A DNA stretch of 64,000 nucleotides from NCBI GenBank assembly GCA_020631735.1, contig CM036160.1, positions 113,442,680 through 113,506,679 on the forward strand, read 5' to 3'. Position 1 is the first letter of the stretch. Each line of letters begins with the position of its first letter. This DNA comes from Saccharum officinarum (lineage: Eukaryota; Streptophyta; Magnoliopsida; Poales; Poaceae). Below, piece by piece: positions 1-12,600 of this stretch. A program made the translations under genes and the position numbers. The notes below the pieces were generated by a model. It did not search any database. It was not told where the DNA came from and saw only the letters and a program-made list of their open reading frames with translations.

Positions 1-75
1 GAGGCTGGAGTTGGCGCGGTACTCGTACTGCTTGAAGCGCGCGTGCGCCTCGGCGCCGCCGCCGAGGTTGGCCAT
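1..75 (-). CDS. BRR2: BRR2-type U5 snRNP helicase, N-terminal 25 codons (partial, leaves window)
   Basis: The complement of 73-75 is an ATG, and the frame running leftwards encodes MANLGGGAEAHARFKQYEYR and a few more residues, the highly conserved start of plant BRR2 (DExH-box ATPase that unwinds U4/U6 during spliceosome activation). It matches the start of the copy at 6801 with an offset of 6726 bases. Only the first 25 codons lie in the window; the rest is to the left, so whether this copy is the full-length functional gene cannot be seen here. Confidence 0.75.
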   Translation of the reverse strand, partial: MANLGGGAEAHARFKQYEYRANSSL

Positions 76-2620
76 GGGAGCTGCGGCGGCGGAGGAAGCG
101 AGTCGGAATCAGCAGGACAATTTATCGAATCTGAAAACCCTAACCATCTAATCTGGAGAGCCAAGGATGGAAATCGAAGCAGAAGAGGAGCAGCAGTGTG
201 GCGGAGAGGGCAGAGAGGTATACCTTTGGTCGTGCGGCGGATCGAGGAAGGGTCCTCCTCGCGCTCTCCGGCGGCGGCGGAGTGAGTGGGGTTAGGCCTA
301 GGGGTTTGCCTTCCCCCTGATTTGATTCGATCTGATGGATGGAAAACCAAAGCGCGAGAGCTTCGCGGACGAGATAGGTTGGAGACCGACGAACCGACTT
401 GGGCAGTTGGGCTCAACCGACTTTTGGTTATTCGGCTGGCCCATTAAATGTTGCTCTAACAATAATGATGGGAGAGATCCAGGCCCGGACTTGAGCCCGA
501 ATCTTAGACAGCAGGCCTCCACCTTTTTTTATTTAACACGGGCTGCCAGTTTCATTAATTTCGTGGTTTTTTCAACCAAAAAAATCGTAGAGAAGAGAGA
601 TTTAAAATCTGTGTAACCAGGATTACAAAGGCCAACTCTTGTACTATGATACGCTTCCTCCTTGATGTTTCAAGCATAACGCCTTATGACAGCTGCCGCA
701 ACCATTATTAATGGTTATGCTGACGGATGTGTGAATGTGCACAACTGATCACCACCTTATGACAGCCAGGCACGACCATTCCATTTTTTTAAGATTCTTG
801 ATTTTTTTCATTAGAATTGATTGAACTTGTTATTTGTAGTTCCAGATACAATAGACTTAAACAAGCAACCTAGATATTATGGTTTTGATTCAACCCAATT
901 CTAGAAAATCAAGGCAGGTTCCGTGTGTTCTTAATACTATTTTGATTCAACCCAATTACGCAAGGAGGACCCTTCCTTAGATCCGCCTAAACTTAAACAG
1001 GCGCGGGGAGGACTCATAGCGGCAGAGTGAGAGGGCTTAGGGGTTTGTCTTCGTCCTCTCCCTGAATTTGATTTTATTTCATGTGGATGGAGAGCGGAGT
1101 GGAGCCAAGCCCTAGCAATCTAGCTAGCAAAGAGCAGATAATGTCTAATGAGATCGGGTGAAAATGGTTTTAGACCCGATGATGATAAACTTTGTGCGGT
1201 AGTGCAGGTCACACCCCTGCAAAAAGTTCACATGATTCTAGGTTCTAGGGTGGGAAAAAGGCTAGTGGAGTGCACACGTCTCCTAGTAAGAATGTGGCCA
1301 TTTTTTGTTGTCTATCACATTGTGTACGGGTCGAATCTCTTAGTTGCATCACGAACATTCTTAAGCAATGGCATGTTAACAATGCATTCTATAGGAAATT
1401 AGTGCAATATGTGAAGAGCAGACAATGGTATAGATGGCCAAATGGGCCTTACCCAATGGGCCGACACGAGGGGTGACAACTTCGACACGACACGATAGCC
1501 ATGTTTGGGGCATTCCCAAGCTCATAGTGCAAGGACGAGCTTGACATTATAACATGTCATCTTGTTAACTAAGGGCCCAACCTCTCATCCACATCCCTTG
1601 TGTGGACATACCCGCACGTTGGTATGTCGTTGTTGCTGTCCTCCTGACCTCCCTTATCCCCCTACCTCCACCGAAGCCACTACCCTCTACAATTCTATAT
1701 CATTAGAGAGTCGCACAACACCACGTTCGCTCTCTAATTTCTCTCCACATGACTCCTCCGAACCTCATCGTGCTCACCCTAATCGATCCCATGATGGGCA
1801 TGCAACGACTTCTCATGCTCGATGTGCTATATGTGCCAATGACGAATTTGTCCTCTACGGACCAAGATCCAGTGTTTGGCGAGATGAGGGGTCTATTTGG
1901 TACGTAGCCATAACTTACCACACTTAAAGTCTGGTGCGTTGACTCGATTGAGCTAGTGTTTGGTTCATAACCGTAGTTTTAGCGTGCCACAATTGCTCAA
2001 GCTTGTCTATAGTGTTTTGCATCAGATTTTCACACCAAAAGTCTGGCAAACTATTTTGTCTGCGGCGTGGCCGTAGCTGTGGTGGCAGGCTAATGTAACC
2101 AGCCAAAACAGGCCCGAGGTCTCCGGTCCCCGGCCCACTACAACAAAATTCATGAACATGGAGTATGAATGTGAATGATTTTGTGGCTATGAAAGTTAAG
2201 TTGTAAGTGTGATTAGGGAATTGTGAACTTTCGATCTATTGATCTATGGACACACTTGTGATTTTATCAATGATGTTTGTGGCTGATTAGGCTTGCTAGG
2301 CGTGTCAGACACAATTGTGCTGGCATGGCCATGGTGGTTAAGGTTGCCCCGTGCCGTACCTAGGTCTTGACGACGGCAAAAAGCAAGGACGGTGAGGAGT
2401 GCCAGAAGTGCACTCATCGGATGGAGGAGAATGGATGCATGAAAAAAATTACCGTACTTTAATGTTATAAAGAAGATTAAAGATGTTATTAATCATATAT
2501 TTTAAGAGGAGAAGCAGGGGTGAATCCGGCGCTTATTACATAGTACTACTACCTCACACTAAAATAAACTTTGCCGAGAAGCCAAAACCTAACGAAGGCA
2601 ACAACAGGAATACAGGATAA
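1..2620. repeat. Direct duplicate (copy 1) of the BRR2 5' end and upstream flank
   Basis: This segment is nearly identical to 6727-9342 in the same orientation, with scattered substitutions and 1-3-bp indels (for example near 113, 168 and 218). It holds the BRR2 start, 5' UTR and about 2.5 kb of upstream DNA. I see no other gene in it. The similarity ends exactly where the assembly gap begins at 2621, so the true end of the duplication is unknown. It could be a recent tandem duplication or two haplotypes placed side by side. Confidence 0.9.
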
Positions 2621-2720
2621 NNNNNNNNNNNNNNNNNNNNNNNNNNNNNNNNNNNNNNNNNNNNNNNNNNNNNNNNNNNNNNNNNNNNNNNNNNNNNNNN
2701 NNNNNNNNNNNNNNNNNNNN
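2621..2720. other. Assembly gap (100 Ns)
   Basis: Exactly 100 Ns, a conventional length for a gap of unknown size. It separates the end of duplicate copy 1 from the tail of the truncated BRR2 copy, so missing BRR2 exons could lie inside it. Confidence 0.98.
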
Positions 2721-2814
2721 TAAAACAAAATTACATGCATTCAATATTGTACCTATGAGAAGAAAATTTCATTTCACATATGTCTATCATTACTCACGCT
2801 ACAGGATTCTCGCT

Positions 2815-3036
2815 TTTCGAGGAGTCAACAATCTCAGGTTTGACCAAATATATATAAAAAAACTACTAATATTTATGAATGTGTAATAGGTACATTAGAT
2901 GAAGCATGGAAATATTTTCATAATACACCTATTTGAGATACAAATGCTGATAACATTTTCTATGAACCTAGTCAAACTTAAGAATGTTTGATTTAATGGA
3001 AACCTAGAAATGACATTCTTTTTGGGACGGAGGTAG
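2815..3036. mobile_element. Stowaway-like MITE remnant
   Basis: The right end reads GGGACGGAGGTAGTA, a Stowaway-type terminus next to TA, and the internal GTTTGACC and GTCAAACTT motifs are typical of this class. The left terminus is degraded. It is followed by a short GT-rich run and a G homopolymer near 3122-3139. The rest of 3040-3610 shows no coding signal and probably represents intron or 3' flank of the BRR2 copy. Confidence 0.5.
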
Positions 3037-3710
3037 TACCACACATAATGTGCAGGTGGTCATACAAGCAAGGGATACTACGACCCTGGGTGTGTGTGTG
3101 TGGGGGAGAGGGGCTCGTGAGAGGGGGGGGGGGGGGGGGCGTAGCAATTCATTATATGCCTTGCATAACCCAGAGCATTATCATTACAAATGCATGTGAA
3201 AGGGTGCTAAATACAAGTATGCGATAATAATAAGATGAGTGCAACCACTACACATGCAGCAACAAAGGAAAAGGAACAAAAGACGACGCCATCCTACACT
3301 GCAAGTGCTTAATGTACCTCTGGTAATTAGCTAAGGATACAATTGCCCTAGTAGAGCAGCAGTTAGGCACTGAAAGTAAATGTTTTTTTAATAGCATTTA
3401 AAACTGTGCCCCACACAGTGAACATATCTTAGTGCTAAGTACGCCCTACTGCAGAGAGCTATTGATAAATGATGCAGGTTAATACGGTTATTAACTACAA
3501 GACTATACAAAGCAGTTAAGAAATATTTTGCATGTGCAGTTGTGAGAACCTATGGAGCAGGTGACCTCTTGAAATAGATTAGCGAAATAAGATGATACTT
3601 TAGCAATTAGATCACATTAACACATGCAAGGACCAAAACAATATTGAGAAATAAAACAGTATAAGGACGAGCAAACTACCACAGAACTTCAAAAACTGCA
3701 ATTCACTTAC

Positions 3711-6700
3711 CAAATCAGCTCTCCTTTCATCAAGCGTTTTATCACTCTCCAAGATATCTGCTGGCAAACCATACAATGTTGGATTGCGGAGCATACGAAT
3801 ATAGAGGTAAGTATAGCCAAGCCACGAGCATGCTTCACGAGCATTCTGAATAGTCCCCAGAACAATCTCTGCATTCAATTGATCAGCCAATTTGGATATG
3901 AACTGACTCTCAATAGGCAGCTGCTGGTTCATAAGAGACAGGTAGAACTGCAATTCACTGTGGCCAGTCAAGATTATTCCTCTCCATGTGTATCATACTG
4001 AGGCCTTCCTGCACGACCAAGCATCTGCATAACATCCAGAGGGCTTAGTTCTGTCCATGCACCTTTTTCTGGGTTGTAAATCTGCGTACCCTTTATGATA
4101 ACAGTATGTGCAGGCAAATTGACACCCCATGCAAGGGTAGCAGTGGATACAAGTACTTGAATGTGCTTGTCAGCAAAAAGTTCCTCAACAAGCTCACGGT
4201 CAACCCTTGCCATCCCAGCATGATGAATAGCAAACCCATAAGGCAAAAGGTCTTTAAGATCATTGTTTTTGACAAGTTCAGCATGAGTGCCAAGGATCTC
4301 TTGGCTTGCACTCTCGTTCTTCAGAAAGCGGCTGACTGTGTCATTTGCCAACGCCGTATCTCTGATGGCTTTGGCAGTCTTTGCCGTCTCCTTCCTTGAG
4401 TGTACAAATATAAGCACTTGATGCTTACCAGCAGCAGCCATAACCTTCTCATAACAAATCTCATTCATCAACTGCATCCTCTGTAGTGGCTTCCTCACAG
4501 TGATCCCAATGTATTGCTGAGCAAGAGGGCAAGGTCGGTAACTGTTGTCAAAATAGAAGAGGCTTTCTTTGCGAACGCGCAAGAATAATGCAACATCTTC
4601 ATAGTTTGGTAGAGTCGCAGAGAGCCCAACCAGACGAATATGCTCCTTGGTCGTCTCAATCTGCCTGACTGTCCTAGCAACAATGCTCTCCAGAACAGGC
4701 CCTCTGTTATCATGTAGCAGATGGATCTCATCAATGATTAACAGCTTCACCATTTGGGTATAGGTTCTGTCCCCTGATTTCCTGGTCACAATATCCCATT
4801 TCTCAGGTGTCGTGACGATAATCTGTGTTTCATCAATTTGTTGCTTGGTCAAGTTCTGGTCTCCACTGAGCTCCCTAACAGTAACATTGTAACCTGCCAA
4901 ACGCTTCGACAAGTTTCCAACGACTTCAGCAACCAACGCTTTCATCGGGGCCACATAGACAATTTTGTACTTGGTATTATCAAACTGTCCATCATCCTGC
5001 ATATGCAGACCGATCTGCTGAAGGATGGTAAGCACAGCCACGTTTGTTTTGCCAGCACCAGTCGGAGCACAGAGAAGGATATTGTCTGGTTTGAAAAGAG
5101 CAGTATCATAGACCCTGCTCTGAACTCTGTTCAGCTGGGTCATCCCATCGAAAGCTGACCGTGCAAACTCTGGCATATCAGGTATCTTGACAATCTTCTC
5201 CCCTGTTTCATAGGGCTTAGCCTTCAGTGCTGGCACATGAACCTCCTCATATCCCTTATGAGGGGTTCTAAACGATCCAGTCGGCAGTTCACATTTCTTG
5301 TTAGCCATAAAGAGACCACCCTGTTGGAATGAGAGGCTTTCGAGATCAAGCAGCTGTCTCTGTCCTTTCAGCCATCCACTCTCCATGTCCCGCTCGGCTG
5401 CCCTGCGGTCCCTGGCACCATCAGCGCCAGCAGCAGCATCATTGTTGAGGAGCCTCTTCGCCTCATCCCTGATGCTTTTCTCCAGGTTCTTCTGCCTCTC
5501 CTTTGCAGATGCTCTGGTTGCATGTAGCTGCTCCAATATTGGAGCCAAGCTTGGGTCACTTGCCATCTCTTCTTCTATCTTCTTCCTCTGTTCCTGATCT
5601 TCAGCCCTGGCTAAGCGGGTGCACCAAACAATCTTGAGACGGTTGCGCAGCAGCAACTTAATGAGATCAAACTTCTCATAGTCCAAGAGCATGACAAGGC
5701 GATTCTCGACGTCTCTATCGTCGCCCTCAGCAATGATCTTCAAGATATCCTCGGCAAGCTTCTGGCTCTGCTGGGCATCAATGTCCCCATCCCCATATGC
5801 CTGGGATATCTTCCTCTGGAGCCAGTAAGCATCGATGTCCTGAACATTGACAGCCAGCCCCTGGTTGGCATTCTGCATGTCATCGTCGTCTAACTCACCA
5901 CCCATCTGCATACCTCCAGGACCATTCAACTCAGCCATGTCATCTTCGTCATCCTCATCCAGCTCATCTTGCACCTGGTAGGCACAAACACAAACATACA
6001 GTAATGTCAGGGTCAAAGCCAAGTAATAGGATGGCAAGATGCCAAGATCAGTTAAACATATGCATAAAGGTGTACCTGATCAAAATCACTCTCCTCGTCT
6101 TCATCTTCTTCAAACTCGACAGCAACACCAACATCATCATCCAGAGTGGTGTCCATGGCGTCGGCAGAAGGCGCACCGGCAGCATCGCCAGCCGCCGCAT
6201 CATGAAAGTCGGTGATGAGCTTGCCAATGGAGACGAGCTGGTCAAAGAGCTGGCTGGGTATAGGGTTGAGCAGCTGCTCGATGTCCTTCTTCTTATCAGG
6301 GTTCTTGACCTTGTCGTTCTTGAGTGTGGCGAGCACCTCGTCAGCGGCCCCGGCGAGGACGTCGAGGGGCTGGCCGCCCAGCTGCTGCTGGATGAGGCTG
6401 AGCAGGGCCTCATAAGCGGCGCGCGTCTCCTTGGTCTGGGGCTTGTAGACGGCGTCGTCTGTGAGGGAGAGGACGGAGACCTCCTGGGCGGAAGCGGCGC
6501 GGCGCCTGCGCTTGGCGTCGCGACGGGGGAGGTCGGGGTCGACCGCGGCGGCAGCGTCGCGCTTAGACTTGTTGGTGCGCGACTTGGAGAGCTTCTCCTG
6601 GAGCTCCGGCGGCTTGTTCTGGACGGCGCGGTCGCCGAAGGACCTGGGGTCGATCCTGCCCCAGAGCGTCTCGGGCTCGCCGGTGGGCTCGTGGGTGTCG

Positions 6701-6801
6701 CGCGGGCGGGAGTCGGTGGTGAGGACGAGGCTGGAGTTGGCGCGGTACTCGTACTGCTTGAAGCGCGCGTGCGCCTCGGCGCCGCCGCCGAGGTTGGCCA
6801 T
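3711..6801 (-). pseudogene. BRR2: Truncated, frameshifted BRR2-type RNA helicase (U5-200K) copy
   Basis: Exon 1 runs 6801-6076 (242 codons, donor CAG|GTACAC) and exon 2 runs 5974 to about 3711. Together they give roughly 997 residues, against about 2,170 in the family. Visible motifs are Walker A APTGAGKT (about residues 545-552), DEIH (about 657-660), SAT in GLSATLPN, and [12 protein letters not shown] (about 892-903), so the first RecA pair and the start of its winged helix are present. Family knowledge: BRR2 uses two helicase cassettes, each with a Sec63 module, to unwind U4/U6. Here the second cassette and both Sec63 modules are not seen. A 1-bp deletion near 3979-3983 changes the conserved HGEGII frame to HGEE-stop; the correct frame resumes at once ([18 protein letters not shown]) and ends at a donor after RRADL. 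The remainder is either lost or in the gap. The frameshift could be an assembly error. Confidence 0.85.
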
Positions 6802-9342
6802 GGGAGCTGCGGCGGCGGAGGAAGCGAGTCGGAATCAGCAGGACATTTTATCGAATCTGAAAACCCTAACCATCTAATCTGGAGAGCCAAGGGATGGAAA
6901 TCGAAGCAGAAGAGGAGCAGCAGTGTGGCGGAGAGGGCAGAGACTATACCTTTGGTCGTGCGGCGGATCGAGGAAGGGTCCTCCTCGCGCTCTCCCGGCG
7001 GCGGAGTGAGTGGGGTTAGGGCCTAGGGGTTTGCCTTCCCCTGATTTGATTCGATCTGATGTATGGAAAACCAAAGCGCGAGAGCTTCGCGGACGAGATA
7101 GGTTGGAGACCGACGAACCGACTTGGGCAGTTGGGCTCAACCGACTTTTGGTTATTCGGCTGGCCCATTAAATGTTGCTCTAACAATGATGATGGGAGAG
7201 ATCCAGGCCCGGACTTGAGCCCGAATCTTAGACAGCAGGCCTCCACCTTTATTTATTTAACACGGCCTGCCAGTTTCATTAATTTCGTGGTTTTTTCAAC
7301 CAAAAAAAATCGTAGAGAAGAGAGATTTAAAATCTTTTTAACCAGGATTACAAAGGCCAACTCTTGTACTATGATACGCTTCCTCCTTGATGTTTTCAAG
7401 CATAACTGCCTTATGACAGCTGCCGCAACCATTATCAATGCTTATGCTGACGGACGTGTGAATGTGCACAACTGATCACCACCTTATGACAGCCAGGCGC
7501 GACCATTCCATTTTTTTAAGATTCTTGTTTTTTTCATTAGAATTGATTGAACTTGTCATTTGTAGTTCCAGATACAATAGACTTAAACAACCAACCTAGA
7601 TACTATGGTTTTGATTCAACCCAATTTTAGAAAATCAAGGCAGGTTCAGTGTGTTCTTAATACTATTTTTATTCAACCCAATTACGCAAGGAGGACCCTT
7701 CCTTAGATCCGCCTAAACTTAAACAGGCGCGGGGAGGACTCATAGCGGCAGAGTGAGAGGGCTTAGGGGTTTGTCTTCGTCCTCTCCCTGAATTTGATTT
7801 TATTTCATGTTGATGGAGAGCGGAGTGGAGCCAAGCCCTAGCAATCTAGCTAGCAAAGAGCAGATAATGTCTAATGAGATCGGGTGAAAATGGTTTTAGA
7901 CCCAATGGTGATAAACTTTGTGCGGTAGTGCAGGTCACACCCTTGCAAAAAGTTCACATGATTCTAGATTCTAGGGTGGGAAAAAGGCTAGTGGAGTGCA
8001 CACGTCTCCTAGTAAGAATGTGACCATTTTTTTGTTGTCTATCACATTTTGTATGGGTCGAATCTCTTAGTTGCATCACGAACATTCTTAAGCAATGGCA
8101 TGTTAACAATGCATTCTACAGGAAATTAGTGCAATATGTGAAGAGCAGACAATGGTATAGATGGCCAAATGGGCCTTACCCAATGGGCCGACACGAGGGG
8201 TGACAAGTTCGACACGACACGATAGCCATGTTTGGGGCATTCCCCAAACTCATAGTGCAAGGACGACATTATAGCATGTCATCTTGTTAACTAAGGGCCC
8301 AACCTCTCATCCACATCCCTTGTGTGGCCATACCCGCACGTTGGTATGTCGTTGTTGCTGTCCTCCTGACCTCCCTTATCCCCCTACCTCCACCGAAGCC
8401 ACTACCCTCTACAATTCTATATCGTTAGAGAGTCGCACAACACCACCATTCGCTCTCTAATTTCTCTCCACATGACTCCTCCGACCTCATCGTGCTCACC
8501 CTAATCGATCCCATGATGGGCATGCAACGACTTCTCATGCTCGATGTGCTATATGTGCCAATGAAGAATTTGTCCTCTACGGACCAAGATCCAGTGTTTG
8601 GCGAGATGAGGGGTCTATTTGGTACGTAGCCATAACTTACCACACTTAGTCTGGTGCGTTGACTTGATTGAGCTAGCGTTTGGTTCATAACCGTAGTTTT
8701 AGCGTGCCACAATTGCTCAAGCTTGTCTATAGTGTTTTGCATCAGATTTTCACACCAAAAGTCTGGCAAACTATTTTGTCTGCGGCGTGGCCGTAGCTGT
8801 GGTGTGGCATGCTAAGGTAACCAGCCAAACATGCATGAGGTCTCCGGTCCCCGGCCCACTACAACAAAATTCATGAACATGGAGTATGAATGTGAATGAT
8901 TTTGTGGCTATGAAAGTTAAGTTGTAAGTGTGATTAGGGAATTGTGAACTTTCGATCTATTGATCTATGGACACACTTGTGATTTTATCAATGATGTTTG
9001 TGGCTGATTAGGCTTGCTAGGCGTGTCAGACACAGTTGTGCTGGCATGGCCATGGTGGTTAAGGTTGCCCCGTGCCGTACCTAGGTCTTGACGACGGCAT
9101 AAAAGCAAGGACGGTGAGGAGTGCCAGAAGTGCACTCATCGGATGGAGGAGAATGGATGCATGAAAAAAATTACCGTACTTTAATGTTATAAAGAAGATT
9201 AAAGATGTTATTAATCATATATTTTAAGAGGAGAAGCAGGGGTGAATCCGGCGCTTATTACATAGTAGTACTACCTCACACTAAAATAAACTTTGCCGAG
9301 AAGCCAAAACCTAACGAAGGCAACAACAGGAATACAGGATAA
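6727..9342. repeat. Direct duplicate (copy 2) of the BRR2 5' end and upstream flank
   Basis: Counterpart of 1-2620. Beyond the BRR2 start and 5' UTR (6802 to about 7030) I see no gene: the only long open stretches are non-conserved. The region is intergenic DNA between the divergent copy of BRR2 and the 3' end of prx1. Confidence 0.9.
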
Positions 9343-9407
9343 TGAACACACACGGTTCACGTGCAGCCAATCACCCTCACTCGCATTCCATTGCTAGCTA
9401 TATACAG

Positions 9408-9652
9408 GGTGTGTTTAGATCCATTAAAAAGTGCCCTCTGCAAAAAAAGATTCTCTGTCACATCAAACTTATGATACATGTATGGAGTACTAAATGTGGA
9501 TAAAATCAAAAACTAATTGCATAGTTTGGTTGTACTTTGCGAGACGAACGTTTTGAGCCTAATTAGTCAATAGTTGGACAATTATTACCAAATACAAACG
9601 AAATGCTACATTGTATTTTGGCACTCCAAAATTTAGATCTAAACACAACCAT
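9408..9652. mobile_element. Tourist-like (PIF/Harbinger) MITE downstream of prx1
   Basis: The termini GGGTGTGTTTAGATCC and its inverted partner GGATCT-type end (TTTAGATCTAAACACAACC) bound about 245 bp. The interior shares CAAAAACTAATTGCA and TTGCGAGACGAACG with the other Tourist-like elements of this window. The 3-bp target duplication is not clear. It ends only a few bases beyond the prx1 stop codon. Confidence 0.6.
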
Positions 9653-12600
9653 AGCTAGTTAGTTGTAAATGGAGCACTTCTTCCTGATCTCGGCGTCCGC
9701 ACCGGGCCTGGTCTTGACCTCGATGCTGCCCATCTTCACCATCGCTGCCGCCAACTTGGTCTCCCACAGACTCAACGAAGAACCGGCCGCGTAGGTATCC
9801 ACCAGCGGCTTCGTTGCCGGCGAGCTCAGCGCAGCGTCCGAGTCCAGCACCACGTCATCGTCGTTCACGTTCTGGTAGTACTGCACGTCCATGGTGTCAG
9901 GGGACTTGTAGTCCAGCACCACCTTCGTGTTGCCGCCGCTCCTGCACTTGTCCCTGAGATCCTTGGCGAGGGTGGCGTTCATGTCCGTGCGGTTGGAGAC
10001 GAACGCGCAGCGGGCCTGGCCAATGGTGTGCGCCCCGGAGAGGGTGACCATGTCGTCGGTGTCGAGGCCCTTGGCGGCGAAGAAGTTGTTGAGCGCGTCG
10101 AGGTCGCAGAACGGGCCGGGGCAGGTTGACCGTGGTCTCGTTGGCGAGCGACACGCGGCTGTCGAGGCGGCCGGCGGGCATCGCGAAGGAGCTGATCCTG
10201 CCGCCGCTGAGCACGCTGGACGCGTCGCGGGCGGCGAACGCGAGGGTGTCGGCGCACGAGACGACGCCAGGGCAGGCCGCCTCCAGCGCCGCCTTGGCCG
10301 CGTCGATCACCTCGAACCCGCGGAGGCTGTTCACGTTGGGCAGGCCGAACATCTCCGTGGGCTCGCTGGAGCCGCTCGTGTTCCTGAGGAGGACGGAGGC
10401 GTCGCACCCCCGGACGAAGCAGTCGTGGAAGAAGAGGCGGATGAGCCCCGCGCCCATGCCGGGGTCTTTGCTCACCGCGTCCTCCACGCCCTTCCTCACC
10501 ACTACAGGAAAACACCTCTTTGCCGACTGCTTGCCCCGGTCCGCAAAGGCATAAACCCAGTCGGCAAAGGCTTTGCCGACCGCAAAGCCACGTGGCAGTC
10601 GGCAAAGAGCCGTTGGCAAAGCCTGGGTCGGCAAAGGCGGATTTGCCGACTGCCACGTGGCACACAGTCGGCAAAGCCTTTGCCAACTGCCACGCCAGCA
10701 GTCGGCATAGCCACGTGGCGCCGTCAGCCCTGACGGCAGGCTTTGCCGACTGCTGATTTCTCGGCAGTCGGCAAAGAATTTTTTTTCAAAAATTGTTTGC
10801 CGACTGACCGCCAGCTCGGCAGTCGGCAAAGAAAAAAAATATTTTTTTTTGAAATGTTCTTTGCCGACTGCTTTCGGAGTTGTAGTCGGCAAAGGTTTGA
10901 CCTCTTTGTCGACTGTCTCCCGTTGCAGTCGACAAAGACTCTGTCCTGGGTTTTTTTGCCCAGCTAAACAGTCGGCAAAGCTGGATTTTTTTTGTTTTTG
11001 TTTTCTGTTTTCTCGCATCAAAGCCCTGCAATGTGAATTCGGAGGTAGATGCATGCATCTTAATAATAGCACTTAGTTGCAGCCCAAATTAGCATATCTA
11101 ATTTTTCTCAAAGATTTAGTAGCCAGGGTTCAGAAACTAAAGATCTTATAAGATATAGTGTAGGATAATAGGATATGCAATAAGCAGCCTACAACTGGAA
11201 GGTAAATGATATGGCACAACCAGCTTTCAGTATTCACATATTGAAGCAAACTGATCAGTCAATACATCCCAATTCTTATAGTATCTATCACCACCATCCA
11301 GTTACTCAAATTGTGCACCCAAAAAGTGCCTGAACAAATACCATGTGTACATTAGCCATCAACAAAAATTCAACTGCCTGAAGCTGCTACATGATATATT
11401 GAAAATAAAAAAATTACAGGTACATGGTTCTAGAGTTGGCAACACATACATGATATAGTAAGCGAACACTGCTTGAGGCTGCTACTTCAACAAATTCAAC
11501 TGCACAAACAACATTAGATCAGAATGTAGAAGAGAACAGAGAACTAACATTAGAATAGGGAACTAATGTAGATCAGAAAAATCATAAAAACACAGATTTT
11601 CATAAAGGTCCAACTCAATATCATCAACATGGGTATGAGAAACTGAAATTCTTCGCTAAGAGTTACTGATCTAAATTCAGTAGACTATAAGGAAAAGTAT
11701 ACCTTGACTCTCTGGTATGCGAAGTGAGGTATTTAACCTCTTCTGAGGTGAATGAGCAGGAAGGATTCACCTATTGAACAAGGCATGGCATAAAAATAAA
11801 TTAACAAGTGTATACAATAGTCCATTAATATAAAAACCTAGATACAAACTGTCACATGTATGTATGCAGTCATTTAAAATTTTTCATCACTATATCCCTG
11901 AATTGAATAAAGGCAATGATAACTGATAAATACCAAAACAAAACTATAGGCATAATATCCCTTGTCATGATAAAGACAAACCTAAAATATCTTGGCCAAA
12001 GTCAGAAGGCAATCCATGAAACTCTGTCCTTGTTCAGGATTCGATCAAACATTGCTATGCATGGCCTATAACTCCAAAAGGATATTGAAAGCAAAAGAGC
12101 CACAGTGCACTAGAAATCCATGATACCTTATATAAGTGCATTGCTAGACCACATCATCGATTCAAATTTCGGAAACTTAGGTGTTGCATACATACTTCCC
12201 ATGGACAAGGTTAACTGACAGACCCAAGTCCCTGATACTCTACTGTATTGCAACAAATTCTAAAAATAAACTGCACAGTAGTATAGAACACCAAGTAAAC
12301 ACTAAAGTTGGTCATGCACACATGTATAGGTGGCGACAGTCAAATTGTCACACAAGAAAGAGGAGCCAAACCTGATCTGTAGTGGTGGCGACAGCACATG
12401 AGGATGAGACCCGGCCAGCTCCACCTGCAGCACCACATCCTGCAAAGCGAGATGTGGGTTAGGGGCACGAGGAAGGGCAGGGATTGAGGGCATTCACTGG
12501 GATCTCGTCCCTGCAAAGCGAGAGGGGCTAGGGTTAATCACAGCTCAGAACAAATATATGGACTAATAACTGACCCATAAGTAGTCACACCTCACTAACA

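Noticed and set aside
6004..7026. A 340-codon plus-strand frame over BRR2 exon 1
   Set aside because: It is the antisense shadow of the conserved BRR2 N-terminus and has no domain of its own.
9979..10733. Long open frames antisense to and out of frame with prx1
   Set aside because: GC-rich shadows of the peroxidase coding strand; the real frame has all peroxidase motifs.
10515..10985. Short interspersed repeats resembling a CRISPR-like array
   Set aside because: The TTTGCCGACTGC units occur in both orientations with irregular spacing next to a CACTA end, which is standard subterminal-repeat architecture in a plant genome.
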